NCBI RefSeq assembly: GCF_007992095.1
Contig: NZ_BJZP01000008.1
Span: 124,001 to 188,000, forward strand
DNA from: Paenirhizobium naphthalenivorans
Lineage (GTDB): Bacteria; Pseudomonadota; Alphaproteobacteria; Rhizobiales; Rhizobiaceae
DNA: 64,000 nt
Direction of reading: 5' to 3'
The position numbers were made by a program, and so were the translations under genes. Under the pieces are notes generated by a model. It was not told the DNA's origin and did not search any database. It worked only from the letters and a program-made list of their open reading frames with translations. This document shows positions 42,534 through 50,968 of this stretch, in pieces (position 1 is the stretch's first letter; every line of letters begins with the position of its first letter).

Positions 42534-42770
42534 ATGACCCCGCAGACCCGAGTTAAAGAACGCGCCGAAGAACAGGCATCCGCCATGAGCGCCGACCAGC
42601 AGGCCATGATCCGTATGGTCGCCAACGACCTGCATCGTCTCAACCAGTCCGTCATGAAGGCGGTTGATGCTGGTGTTTCGGTCGAGCTCGTTCGTTCGGC
42701 CCGCCATCACGGTGGTGAAGGCAATTGGGGCGATCTGCTGATCCCGGTCATCGTGACCCAGGGCAAGTAA
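42534..42770 (+). CDS. Small conserved-looking protein downstream of aceA
   Basis: A 78-residue soluble protein of unknown function: a charged N-terminal helix (TRVKERAEEQASAMSADQQA), MIRMVANDLHRLNQSVMKAV, then VELVRSARHHGGEGNWGDLL and PVIVTQGK. The strong ribosome-binding site AAGAGGAG lies eight bases before the ATG, and codon use is like its neighbours, so it is probably real. It lies 119 bp after aceA with a palindrome between. No known domain is recognised. Confidence 0.7.
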   Translation: MTPQTRVKERAEEQASAMSADQQAMIRMVANDLHRLNQSVMKAVDAGVSVELVRSARHHGGEGNWGDLLIPVIVTQGK

Positions 42771-42895
42771 AAAGCTTCAAGGACCATCTGGGGCGTCCAA
42801 GCCCCGGGTCGGCTCCCGCGCAATGATCGCTGGCTTCGGGGGGAGCATGTGCGGTCGCTGCGCGGGATTTTCGTTTGCGAACCTGCCAGCAAAGC

Positions 42896-43774
42896 TCACC
42901 CGCCGTGACTCGGCCGCTTGCCGGCGAAAAGATCAGCATGGGCGATCATTAGTTTGCGCATCCTCTCGACCACGATGCGGATTTCCCGCCGGTGCCGATC
43001 GTCATTGTTCATGACGATCCACTGGCGATGACGCAAATCCTTGATCTCGCCACCCATGCGCTCCAACCTAGGCTCGAGGTCACCGACGAAGCAAGGCAGC
43101 ACAGCAATGCCGGCGCCTGACAAAGCCAAGTCGCGTAGAGAACGCGGCCGATTGACGGTGACGACGATATTTCCCGCCTGATTCTCGTGCGGCCAGCGCA
43201 GATAAGCCGAGATCGCGTTCTCGGTATCGACCGCAAGCCACCGGCCCGGACCGACGTCCACGCTGTAACGGGCGCGATAGGCGGCATAGGCCACCTCCCC
43301 GACCATAACGGCCGCAAGATTCCCTTCCTCCGCCTCAAAGGCACGGATTCCAATGTCCGTCTCGCGATGTGCAAGGCTCGCGCGCCGTTCGGCAATGTGT
43401 AGATCTATGCGAAAATCGTCACGCTCCGTACAGATCGCCGGAAAATTATCGGCGAGCAGCCAGCCGTTCCAAGTGCCGGCGACGATCCGGACCAGCGCCT
43501 GCCCGGACGCTCCGCCGCGCCAGATCTCGACCTTGCGGGCAGCAGCCTCCAGTTCGGTCAAATGATCGAGCAACTGCCGGCCGTCAGCGGTCAGCCGATA
43601 GCCGGTCTGGCTGCGGATGAAGAGTTCCCGGCCAATCTCCCGCTCGAACTCGACCATGCGCCGACCGAGCGTCGCCGGACTGAGGGCCGTCACGCCGGCC
43701 GCCGCCGTCAGTCCGCCATGGCGAGCGACGGCGAGGAAGATCTGATAGTTGTCCCAGGCGATATTTTTCATCAT
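42896..43774 (-). CDS. LysR-family transcriptional regulator
   Basis: A 292-residue LysR-type regulator. The N-terminal winged helix reads NIAWDNYQIFLAVARHGGLT and TALSPATLGRRMVEFEREIG; the linker helix is rich in Glu/Ala. The effector domain has VRIVAGTWNGWLLADNFPAI. The start is one of the tandem ATGs at 43774/43771. Its neighbour on the other side of the promoter is a short ORF with a strong ribosome-binding site. Between them is a perfect AATTGA-N9-TCAATT repeat that fits a LysR binding site. The target could be that small ORF or the regulator itself. Confidence 0.87.
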   Translation of the reverse strand: MMKNIAWDNYQIFLAVARHGGLTAAAGVTALSPATLGRRMVEFEREIGRELFIRSQTGYRLTADGRQLLDHLTELEAAARKVEIWRGGASGQALVRIVAGTWNGWLLADNFPAICTERDDFRIDLHIAERRASLAHRETDIGIRAFEAEEGNLAAVMVGEVAYAAYRARYSVDVGPGRWLAVDTENAISAYLRWPHENQAGNIVVTVNRPRSLRDLALSGAGIAVLPCFVGDLEPRLERMGGEIKDLRHRQWIVMNNDDRHRREIRIVVERMRKLMIAHADLFAGKRPSHGG

Positions 43775-43812
43775 TGAAAAATGTAGCCCGTTTTTTCGGG
43801 TTTAGCAGTTAA

Positions 43813-43833
43813 AATTGACCGTATAGATCAATT
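43813..43833. promoter_or_regulatory. LysR-type inverted repeat
   Basis: AATTGA-N9-TCAATT, a perfect 6-bp inverted repeat with LysR-box dimensions. It is 40 bp upstream of the lysR start and 26 bp upstream of the rightward ORF at 43859. Confidence 0.55.
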
Positions 43834-43858
43834 GATGGCTCACCGGAGGAGAACCATC

Positions 43859-44143
43859 ATGGACGGCCAATATGGATTGTTGTTTCTTTTGGCGCTCAAG
43901 CGGCCCGCTTCCCGCGACTGCAGCGCAAAGGCCGAAGATGCCTACTATGCCTGCTTCGGCGAGAGCCCGCGCCGGCGACTGGCAAGGCTTTTCAGGTCGC
44001 TGCCTTTGGCAACGAGGCGTTCGGAGCCAAGGTATGCGGAAGCGTTTTGTTCAGAACCGCAATCACCAGCCGTTGGGGGGATAGCCGCGGAGACAAACGT
44101 GCAAGCGGTGCCGCTCAGCCATGGGACCCGCAAAGGCGCGTAA
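43859..44143 (+). CDS. Hypothetical small protein (94 residues)
   Basis: A short open frame starting at ATG 43859 (an upstream in-frame ATG at 43832 overlaps the operator). Support is the strong ribosome-binding site CGGAGGAG, about nine bases upstream, and the LysR-type palindrome just before it. The protein begins with a short hydrophobic stretch (GLLFLLAL), then is basic and Arg/Ser-rich (CFGESPRRRLARLFRS), with no domain I know. The composition after residue 40 is not convincingly protein-like, so the true product may be shorter or absent. Confidence 0.35.
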   Translation: MDGQYGLLFLLALKRPASRDCSAKAEDAYYACFGESPRRRLARLFRSLPLATRRSEPRYAEAFCSEPQSPAVGGIAAETNVQAVPLSHGTRKGA

Positions 44144-44155
44144 GGAAGAGGCGGT

Positions 44156-44302
44156 TCAACCGAACAGGGCTGCCGCACTGACGAGCGCAAGCGCGCTACA
44201 AGCGCCGAGGCTGAGGAGGGCTAGATGCCAAAGGCGAGCGCTCTCCGCTTCGCGGGTCTTGGCAATGGCGATGGCCCGTGGCTTGCTGTTTTTCATGTTC
44301 AT
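44156..44302 (-). CDS. Small single-span membrane protein (48 residues)
   Basis: A short frame. From ATG 44302 (with a second ATG two codons on) it reads MNMKNSKPRAIAIAKTREAE, then a hydrophobic segment of about 20 residues (LALLSLGACSALALVSAAAL) and ends FG. This is a basic, soluble N-terminus with one C-terminal membrane helix, a tail-anchor layout. AGGA lies about nine bases upstream of the first ATG. It lies in the otherwise unexplained 43775-44510 segment. The overlapping 60-78-residue frames on both strands look like shadows by comparison. Function unknown. Confidence 0.45.
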   Translation of the reverse strand: MNMKNSKPRAIAIAKTREAESARLWHLALLSLGACSALALVSAAALFG

Positions 44303-44510
44303 CGACGCGATCCTGGAGACTGCCGTTGAAGAAACAATGCCGACTTAACGCGGCGATCCGGTCCGACCTCATGTCCCATCCCGCAAGGGATACCGGCATC
44401 GAACCAGCATGACTGGAGCGCGTTAACAATAGCTAAATTATGGCGATAAGCCCACACAAATCAACGCGCTCGGAAATAAAGGGACACGCGCCGCGGGCGG
44501 ACGTCGCAAG

Positions 44511-45692
44511 TCAGACACTCTCACCGGTTGCGTGACCAGAGGCCCAGGCCCATTGGAAATTATAGCCGCCGAGCCAGCCGGTGACATCGACGCATTCGCC
44601 GATGAAATAGAGGCCGGGCACGGCCTTCGCCGCCATGGTCCTCGAATCGAGGCCAGCGGTATCGATACCTCCGATCGTGACTTCGGCTGTGCGATAGCCT
44701 TCCGAGCCGGCCGGCTTGATCGTCCAGCCATGAAGGAAAGCGGCGAGCATCTCCAACGCCTTGTCGGACAGATCGGCGAGCGGCCTGTCGATCTTCTGGC
44801 GCTCGACGACATATTGCGCGAGCCTTTTCGGCAGATGCTGCGCCAGCACGGTCTGCACGGCCTGCCGACCGTTGTCCCGCTTCGCCGCTTTCAGGACGGC
44901 CGCGAAGTCGACGTCGGGTTCCAGCGACAGGGTGACTTCATCTCCTTCGCGCCAGTAGCTGGAGATCTGCAGGATCGCCGGGCCGGACAGTCCCCGATGG
45001 GTGAAAAGCAGTGCCTCGCGGAAAGCCGTCTTGCCGTGGCGCACCTCCGCATCGACTGCCACGCCAGAGAGCGGCACGAGTTCCGAAAGCAACCCGGGAT
45101 CAAGCGTCAACGGCACGAGGCCGGGCCGGGTATCGGTCAGGGCGAGCCCAAACTGTTCGGCGACCCTGTAGGCAAAGCCGGTCGCACCCATTTTAGGAAT
45201 CGACTTGCCGCCCGTGGCGATCACCAGCGAACCGGCGTGGATCTCGCCGTCGCCAGTCGACAGCCGGAAACCGCCCTCCCCCTTCCCGACATCCGAGATC
45301 TCGACGCCGAGCCGCATATCGACGCCGGCGGCCCGCATCTCGTCCAGCAGCATACGGATAATGTCCCTGGCGCTGTCGTCGCAGAACAATTGTCCAAGCG
45401 TCTTTTCGTGCCAGGTGATGTTGTGTTTCTCGACCATGGCGAGAAAGTCGGCTGGCGTGAAACGGGCGAGCGCCGACTTCATGAAGTGCGGATTGCCGGA
45501 CAGATAGTTCTTGGGGCCGGCATGGAGATTGGTGAAATTGCAGCGCCCGCCGCCGGAAATGCGGATTTTTTCGCCCGGCGCCTTGGCATGATCGACGAGT
45601 ACGACCGAGCGTCCACGCCGGCCGGCGGTCAGCGCACACATCATACCGGCAGCACCGGCGCCTATGATAGCTACATCGAATATACGCGCCAA
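44511..45692 (-). CDS. BaiN/HI0933-family FAD-dependent oxidoreductase
   Basis: A flavoprotein of the HI0933/YhiN group, sometimes annotated as an aminoacetone-oxidase family FAD enzyme. The FAD motif FDVAIIGAGAAGMMCALTAG is at the N-terminus, then the family signature GEKIRISGGGRCNFTN near residue 40, the HEKTLGQLFCDDSA block, VIATGGKSIPKMGATG, and the C-terminal GLYFIGECVDVTGWLGGYN with QWAWASGHATG. These are all diagnostic. I prefer a TTG start at 45692 (AGGGA upstream, 393 residues, the family length); GTG at 45734 would add 14 residues. The physiological reaction is unknown. It is divergent from the second puuA gene. Confidence 0.85.
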   Translation of the reverse strand: MARIFDVAIIGAGAAGMMCALTAGRRGRSVVLVDHAKAPGEKIRISGGGRCNFTNLHAGPKNYLSGNPHFMKSALARFTPADFLAMVEKHNITWHEKTLGQLFCDDSARDIIRMLLDEMRAAGVDMRLGVEISDVGKGEGGFRLSTGDGEIHAGSLVIATGGKSIPKMGATGFAYRVAEQFGLALTDTRPGLVPLTLDPGLLSELVPLSGVAVDAEVRHGKTAFREALLFTHRGLSGPAILQISSYWREGDEVTLSLEPDVDFAAVLKAAKRDNGRQAVQTVLAQHLPKRLAQYVVERQKIDRPLADLSDKALEMLAAFLHGWTIKPAGSEGYRTAEVTIGGIDTAGLDSRTMAAKAVPGLYFIGECVDVTGWLGGYNFQWAWASGHATGESV

Positions 45693-45819
45693 TTTCCGGT
45701 CCCTGCGACAAATATTACCTGTCTTTTCTATCACCCGACCAAAGTCAATGCCGTTTCCCCCCTCGCCAAACGCCGAAGTCGGGGTATGATACCGTCATCA
45801 ACAACCACATCGGTGAGAC

Positions 45820-47256
45820 ATGCCTCCGAAGAAAAATATGCTCAGACCCAAAGGCGCGGCTGCGAAAAAGGCGAGCATTCCTCCGGACCCCAAGTCGACC
45901 CGCGGCGTCAAAACCTGGAAAGAAGCGACTGCCTGGCTTCGTGCCCGCGGCATCGAGGACATCGAGTGCATCACCCCGGACCTTGCCGGCGTGCCGCGCG
46001 GAAAAATGATGCCGACTTCCAAGTTTACCGGCGACTCCTCGCTCGCCTTGCCCTCGGCGCTCTACCGCCACACCATTTCAGGCGAATACCCGGAGGAGAC
46101 AGAGAACTTCCGCTACGAGCCGCGTGACAGCGACCTGAAGCTCTTGCCCGATCTGTCGACCCTTTCGGTTGTGCCGTGGGAAACCGACCCGACTGCGCAG
46201 GTGATCTGCGACGTCGTTGGTTCTGACGGCCAGCAGACGTCCTACACACCACGCAACGTCCTGAAGAACATCCTTAAGCTCTATGACGACAAGGGCTGGA
46301 AGCCGGTGGTCGCGCCGGAGATCGAGTTCTACCTCGTCGCGATGAACGACGACCCTGATTACCCGCTGCATCCACCGAAGGGCCGTTCCGGCCGCTCCAT
46401 TCTCGGCGGCCAGGGCTATTCAATCGCCGGCATCAACGAGTTCGACGAGCTGATCGACGACATCTACCACTTCTCTGAAAAGCAGGGACTGGAGATCGAT
46501 ACACTGATCCACGAGGAGGGCCCGGCCCAGCTCGAGATCAACCTGCGCCACGGCGACCCGATCGAACTTGCCGATCAGGTGTTCCTGTTCAAGCGCACGA
46601 TCCGCGAGGCCGCTCTGAAGCATGGCATCTACGCCACCTTCATGGCCAAGCCGATGCAGGGACAGCCGGGTTCTGCTATGCATATTCACCAGTCGGTAGT
46701 TGATGCCGAGACGGGCAAGAACATCTTCTCCAATCCGGACGGCTCGCCGTCAAAGGAGTTTTTCCACTTCATCGGAGGCATGCAGAAATACGTGCCGAGC
46801 GCCTTGGTCATGCTGGCGCCCTACGTGAACTCCTACCGGCGCCTGACCCCCGACATGGCGGCTCCCGTCAACAATGCCTGGGGCTATGACAATCGCACCA
46901 CGGCCTTCCGTGTTCCGGTCTCGAATGCGGCGGCCCGCCGCGTCGAGAACCGCCTGCCGAGTTCGGACGCCAATTCCTATCTCGCGCTCGCGGCCTCGCT
47001 CGCCTGCGGCTACCTCGGCATCATCAAGGCGATCGAGCCGACGGCTGCGGCAGAAGGCTCGGCCAACGAGGGGTCCGTCGACCTGCCACGCGGCCTGCTC
47101 GAAGCGGTGTCGCTGATGGAGAACGAACCCGATTTCCTTGAGGTCTTCGGTGAGGAATTCATCGGCATCTATGCCGGCGTGAAACGCGGCGAGTTCGAGA
47201 CCTTCATGCAAGTGATCAGCCCGTGGGAACGCGAATTCCTGCTGCTGAACGTCTGA
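45820..47256 (+). CDS. puuA: Gamma-glutamylputrescine synthetase-like ligase (glutamine synthetase family)
   Basis: ATP-dependent ligase of 478 residues, predicted to form gamma-glutamylputrescine from glutamate and putrescine. Motifs: IECITPDLAGVPRGKMMPT, VAPEIEFYLVA, the glutamate-binding EEGPAQLEINLRHGDP, GSAMHIHQSVVD with the ATP-site histidine, YRRLTPDMAAPVNNAWGYDN, and RVENRLPSSDANSYLALAAS. A basic, Pro-rich N-terminal stretch of 30 residues precedes the domain. GGTATGATACC at 45783-45793 lies just upstream, overlapping a probable -10 element. It is 12 bp before the oxidase gene, together forming a puuAB operon. It is the closer match to PuuA of the two ligase genes here. Confidence 0.87.
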   Translation: MPPKKNMLRPKGAAAKKASIPPDPKSTRGVKTWKEATAWLRARGIEDIECITPDLAGVPRGKMMPTSKFTGDSSLALPSALYRHTISGEYPEETENFRYEPRDSDLKLLPDLSTLSVVPWETDPTAQVICDVVGSDGQQTSYTPRNVLKNILKLYDDKGWKPVVAPEIEFYLVAMNDDPDYPLHPPKGRSGRSILGGQGYSIAGINEFDELIDDIYHFSEKQGLEIDTLIHEEGPAQLEINLRHGDPIELADQVFLFKRTIREAALKHGIYATFMAKPMQGQPGSAMHIHQSVVDAETGKNIFSNPDGSPSKEFFHFIGGMQKYVPSALVMLAPYVNSYRRLTPDMAAPVNNAWGYDNRTTAFRVPVSNAAARRVENRLPSSDANSYLALAASLACGYLGIIKAIEPTAAAEGSANEGSVDLPRGLLEAVSLMENEPDFLEVFGEEFIGIYAGVKRGEFETFMQVISPWEREFLLLNV

Positions 47257-47268
47257 GGGGGGCTTACC

Positions 47269-48555
47269 ATGGCATGGCAAAGCCCGATCGCGCCGGGGAT
47301 TTCCTGGTATCAGGCAGGTATTGACGAGCGCCCGGACTATCCAGCGCTCGACGGCTCGAAGAGTGTGGACGTCGCCATCATCGGCGGCGGTTTCACCGGA
47401 ATGCAGGCGGCATATAATCTCGCCAAGGCCGGCCTGTCCGTCACCTTGATCGAAGGCGCCCGCATCGGCGACGGCGCCTCCGGCCGCAACGGCGGGCAAA
47501 TGGGGACCGGCCAGCGCTGGTATCCGGAGGAACTGGAAGCCGAACTCGGCTATGAACGGTCCAAGGCGCTGTTCGACCTTGCTGAAAACGCCAAGAAGTA
47601 TGTCCTCTCCTTCGCCGAGACCCATGGCATAGACATGGAGTTCATGCCTGGCCAGATGAACGTCTCCCACAAGCCTGGGCATGACAAGGAATACCAGCGG
47701 ACAGCGGAAATCGCGGCAACCCGCTACGGCTATCCGCACTTCACCTACATGGACGGCAAGGAGACCGCCGAACGCGTCGGCTCCAGGCGTTTCTATTGCG
47801 GCGTTCGCGATACGGGAACCGGCCATATCCATCCGCTGAAGCTGATCGTCGGGCTCGCTCGTGCGGCCAAGGCGGCGGGTGCGGACATCCATGAAATGAC
47901 CGCGGCCTCGGCAATCCGCCAATCCGGCGGCAAGACTCTGATCGATACGCCGACCGGCACGATCACCGCGGACAAGGTCCTGATCGCCACAAATGCCTAC
48001 ATCGGCAATCTCGAACCGGTGACCGCCGCGCATGTCATGCCGATCCGCTCCTTCATCGGAGCGACCGTCCCGCTGGATAAATTCCCGTCAGTGATCCCGG
48101 GTTCGGAGTCGATCGCCGACTCCCGCTTCGTCGTGCGCTACTGGCGCCGCACGCGCGACGGCCGCTTGCTGTTCGGCGGGCGCGAGGCCTACACCTCGGA
48201 TACGCCGCGCGACATCTCCAGCCATATCCGCCGGCAGATCGCCGAGATCTATCCGGAGCTCAAGGATATCGAGATCACCCATGGCTGGGGCGGATCGGTC
48301 GGCATCACCATGCCGCGCAAGCCGTTCGCCCGCGAGGTCATGCCCGGCGTCACCGCGATCGGTGGCTATTCCGGCCACGGCGTGATGCTGTCCAATTATT
48401 GCGGCAAGCTCTACGCCGATGCCGTGACCGGCCAAGGGCGTGAGCTCGGTCATCTGATTGACATGAAGATTCCACCTTTCCCCGGTGGATCCCGCCTGCG
48501 CACGCCTCTGCTTTTCCTCGCGCTCACCTGGTACGCCCTACGCGACCGGTTCTGA
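47269..48555 (+). CDS. puuB: Gamma-glutamylputrescine oxidase (FAD)
   Basis: Flavoprotein of 428 residues that would oxidise gamma-glutamylputrescine to the aldehyde with hydrogen peroxide and ammonia. The N-terminus (SPGI-like SPIAPGISWYQAG) and the FAD motif AIIGGGFTGMQAAYNLAKAG near residue 35 are followed by GDGASGRNGGQMGTGQRW. GTGHIHPLKLIVGLARAAK, YWRRTRDGRLLFGGREAY and GGYSGHGVMLSNYCGKLYAD follow the PuuB pattern. GAGGGGGG lies eight bases before the ATG. It follows puuA by 12 bp and ends in a terminator. Aldehyde dehydrogenase and gamma-glutamyl hydrolase (PuuC, PuuD) are not nearby. Confidence 0.88.
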   Translation: MAWQSPIAPGISWYQAGIDERPDYPALDGSKSVDVAIIGGGFTGMQAAYNLAKAGLSVTLIEGARIGDGASGRNGGQMGTGQRWYPEELEAELGYERSKALFDLAENAKKYVLSFAETHGIDMEFMPGQMNVSHKPGHDKEYQRTAEIAATRYGYPHFTYMDGKETAERVGSRRFYCGVRDTGTGHIHPLKLIVGLARAAKAAGADIHEMTAASAIRQSGGKTLIDTPTGTITADKVLIATNAYIGNLEPVTAAHVMPIRSFIGATVPLDKFPSVIPGSESIADSRFVVRYWRRTRDGRLLFGGREAYTSDTPRDISSHIRRQIAEIYPELKDIEITHGWGGSVGITMPRKPFAREVMPGVTAIGGYSGHGVMLSNYCGKLYADAVTGQGRELGHLIDMKIPPFPGGSRLRTPLLFLALTWYALRDRF

Positions 48556-48564
48556 TTTTTTGCA

Positions 48565-48603
48565 GCGCGGGCGCGGTTTTCGCGCCTGCCCACTGGTTTT
48601 TTT
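48565..48603 (+). terminator. Terminator after puuAB
   Basis: GGCGCG-GTTTT-CGCGCC stem (extended by one mismatch and GC pairs), then a run of seven T's at 48597-48603, starting 10 bp after the stem. It is 10-50 bp after the puuB stop. Confidence 0.65.
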
Positions 48604-48655
48604 AAATCGATTAGATTACAGGTAGTCGCAAACATCGCGATTGAGAGAAGCCTGT

Positions 48656-50128
48656 ATGAGCAGCCAGATCATCCCCGTCGAGCCGTTTGACTATGTCGTC
48701 TTCGGAGGCACCGGCGACCTTGCCGAGCGCAAGCTTATTCCCGCGCTCTACCACCGCCAGATCGCCGGCCAGTTGACCGAGCCGACGCGCATCATCGGCG
48801 CATCGCGCACACCGATGACAGACGATGAATACCGCCAATTTGCCAGGAACGCGCTTAAGGAGCACCTGAAAGCCGCCGAATACTCCGAAGACGAGGTCGC
48901 CAGCTTCTGTGCCCGCGTCCATTATGTCTCGGTCGATGCCAAGTCGCCGGACGGCTGGAGCAAGCTGAAGTCCCTGCTCGACGAAGGCAAGGACCTGGTG
49001 CGCGTCTTCTACCTCGCCGTGTCGCCGTCGCTGTTCGGTGATATCGCCGACAAGATCCGCGATTTCAAGCTGATCACCAAGGCAACACGCATCGTCGTCG
49101 AAAAGCCGATCGGCCGGGACCTGGCCTCGGCGCAGATCCTGAACGACACGATCGGCAAGGTGTTCAAGGAAGAGCAGATCTTCCGCATCGACCATTATCT
49201 CGGCAAGGAAACGGTGCAGAATCTGATGGCGCTGCGCTTCGCCAACGCTCTTTATGAACCTTTGTGGAATTCCGCGCATATCGACCATGTGCAGATCACG
49301 GTGGCCGAATCCGTCGGTCTCGAGGGACGTGTCAGCTATTACGACAAGGCTGGCGCACTGCGTGACATGGTGCAGAACCACATTCTCCAGCTCCTCTGCC
49401 TCGTCGCCATGGAAGCCCCCAACTCGATGGATGCCGAAAGCGTACGTGACGAAAAGCTGAAAGTGCTGCGCTCGCTCAAGCCGATCACGCCGGCCAACAT
49501 CGAGAAGCTCACGGTGCGCGGCCAGTACAAAGCCGGCGCCTCGGCGGGCGGCCCCGTCAAGGGCTATACGGAAGAGCTTGGGGGGCCTTCAGACACGGAG
49601 ACCTTCGTCGCCATCAAGGCCGAGATCGCCAACTGGCGCTGGGCCGGCGTGCCCTTCTACCTGCGCACCGGTAAACGGCTCGCGGCCCGCGTGTCGGAGA
49701 TCGTCGTCGCCTTCAAGCCGATCCCCCACTCGATCTTCGACGAGGCAGCCGGCCGGATCGAAGCCAATATGCTGGTTATCCGCCTTCAGCCGGACGAGGG
49801 CGTCAAGCAGTGGCTGATGATCAAGGACCCCGGTCCCGGCGGCATGCGGCTGCGCCACGTTTCCCTCGACATGAGCTTCGCCCAGGCTTTCGACGCGCGC
49901 AATGCGGACGCCTACGAGCGGCTACTGATGGATGTCATTCGCTCGAACCAGACGCTGTTCATGCGCCGCGACGAGGTCGAGGCCGCGTGGAAGTGGGTCG
50001 ATCCGATCCTCAATGGGTGGGAAGACACCGGACAGAAGACGCAGGGCTATACTGCCGGCACCTGGGGGCCGAGCCAAGCGATCGCTCTGATTGAGCGTGA
50101 CGGCCGCACGTGGCACGAAGCGGATTAG
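48656..50128 (+). CDS. zwf: Glucose-6-phosphate 1-dehydrogenase
   Basis: Oxidises glucose 6-phosphate to 6-phosphogluconolactone with NADP, first step of the Entner-Doudoroff and pentose-phosphate routes. It has 490 residues. The nucleotide motif VVFGGTGDLAERKLIPALYH is near residue 15, the EKPIGRDLASA strand follows, and the active-site signature RIDHYLGKETVQNL contains the catalytic His and Lys. Also visible are LWNSAHIDHVQI and FYLRTGKRLAARVSEI. The ATG at 48656 follows GAGAGAAG; an earlier TTG at 48641 is unlikely. It overlaps no gene but lies only 10 bp before pgl, so zwf, pgl and edd form an operon. Confidence 0.97.
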   Translation: MSSQIIPVEPFDYVVFGGTGDLAERKLIPALYHRQIAGQLTEPTRIIGASRTPMTDDEYRQFARNALKEHLKAAEYSEDEVASFCARVHYVSVDAKSPDGWSKLKSLLDEGKDLVRVFYLAVSPSLFGDIADKIRDFKLITKATRIVVEKPIGRDLASAQILNDTIGKVFKEEQIFRIDHYLGKETVQNLMALRFANALYEPLWNSAHIDHVQITVAESVGLEGRVSYYDKAGALRDMVQNHILQLLCLVAMEAPNSMDAESVRDEKLKVLRSLKPITPANIEKLTVRGQYKAGASAGGPVKGYTEELGGPSDTETFVAIKAEIANWRWAGVPFYLRTGKRLAARVSEIVVAFKPIPHSIFDEAAGRIEANMLVIRLQPDEGVKQWLMIKDPGPGGMRLRHVSLDMSFAQAFDARNADAYERLLMDVIRSNQTLFMRRDEVEAAWKWVDPILNGWEDTGQKTQGYTAGTWGPSQAIALIERDGRTWHEAD

Positions 50129-50138
50129 GACGAACGCC

Positions 50139-50837
50139 ATGGCTTACAGGATGCATACCTTCGAGAGCCGCACAGCGCTTGCCGAGGCGATGGCTGACCG
50201 GGTCGCGGCCCAGTTATCCGCAGCGATTGCGGCGCGCGGGACCGCCTCGCTTGCTGTCTCCGGCGGATCGACGCCGGGACCGTTCTTTGAGACCCTCGCC
50301 ACCCGCGACATAGGCTGGGACAAAGTGACGATCACGCTGGTCGACGAGCGCTTCGTGCCCGCAGACCATCCGCGTTCCAACCATCTTCTGGTCGCAACCC
50401 ATCTGCTGAAGAGCAAGGCCTCCGTGGCCCGCTTCATACCGCTCTATCATGCGACAGAGAACGTCGAAGAGGCGGCATCTCTTGCGACACAGGAGACCGC
50501 AGCGCTCGGCGCGCCCCTCGATGTCGTGATCCTGGGCATGGGATTGGACGGTCATACCGCCTCCTTCTTCCCCGGCGGCGACCGGCTTGAGGGGGCGCTC
50601 GATCATACCGGTCCACGCCGGGTGATGACCATGAAAGCCGAAGGCGCCGGCGAGACTCGCCTTACCTTCTCCTATCCCACGCTCGCCGATGCCCGTCTTC
50701 TCCTCCTTCACATCGAAGGTGCGGAGAAGAAGGCGGTGCTCGATCAGGCGATCGCTGGAACCGACGTCCACGCAATGCCGATCCGCGCCATTCTTAACGG
50801 CGCGCCGAGCACGCCCGACATCTACTGGGCGCCGTGA
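50139..50837 (+). CDS. pgl: 6-phosphogluconolactonase
   Basis: Hydrolyses 6-phosphogluconolactone to 6-phosphogluconate. The protein has 232 residues. The DevB-type signatures are AVSGGSTPGPFFETLA near residue 38, WDKVTITLVDERFVPADHP with RSNHLL, and the late GMGLDGHTASFFPG with the active-site histidine, then TFSYPTLADARLLLLHIEG. AGGA lies 8 bases before the ATG at 50139. It lies between zwf and edd. A hairpin GGGCGC-TCCG-GCGCCC at 50846-50861 in the 131-bp gap to edd may tune edd expression. Confidence 0.96.
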   Translation: MAYRMHTFESRTALAEAMADRVAAQLSAAIAARGTASLAVSGGSTPGPFFETLATRDIGWDKVTITLVDERFVPADHPRSNHLLVATHLLKSKASVARFIPLYHATENVEEAASLATQETAALGAPLDVVILGMGLDGHTASFFPGGDRLEGALDHTGPRRVMTMKAEGAGETRLTFSYPTLADARLLLLHIEGAEKKAVLDQAIAGTDVHAMPIRAILNGAPSTPDIYWAP

Positions 50838-50968
50838 CCTCCGGGCGCTCCGGCGCCCGCGCTACACCCCCAGGCGTCAACGGGGGCCGACATACGCCCG
50901 CCCCGACGGCGGGTCCTGCGTGGCCTTCCGCTCAAGCGCCGCGCGCATCTTTGAAGGAGTGACATCCG

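Noticed and set aside
45783-45793. GGTATGATACC palindrome before puuA, similar to GGTTATGATACG before the other ligase (about 7150-7161) as a shared operator
   Set aside because: The common part TATGAT is most simply a -10 promoter element in both, and distances to the start codons differ (about 35 and 120 bp).
44532-46127. A 531-residue plus-strand frame spanning the BaiN-like gene and the start of puuA
   Set aside because: It is opposite one real gene and out of frame with another, and lacks any recognisable domain.
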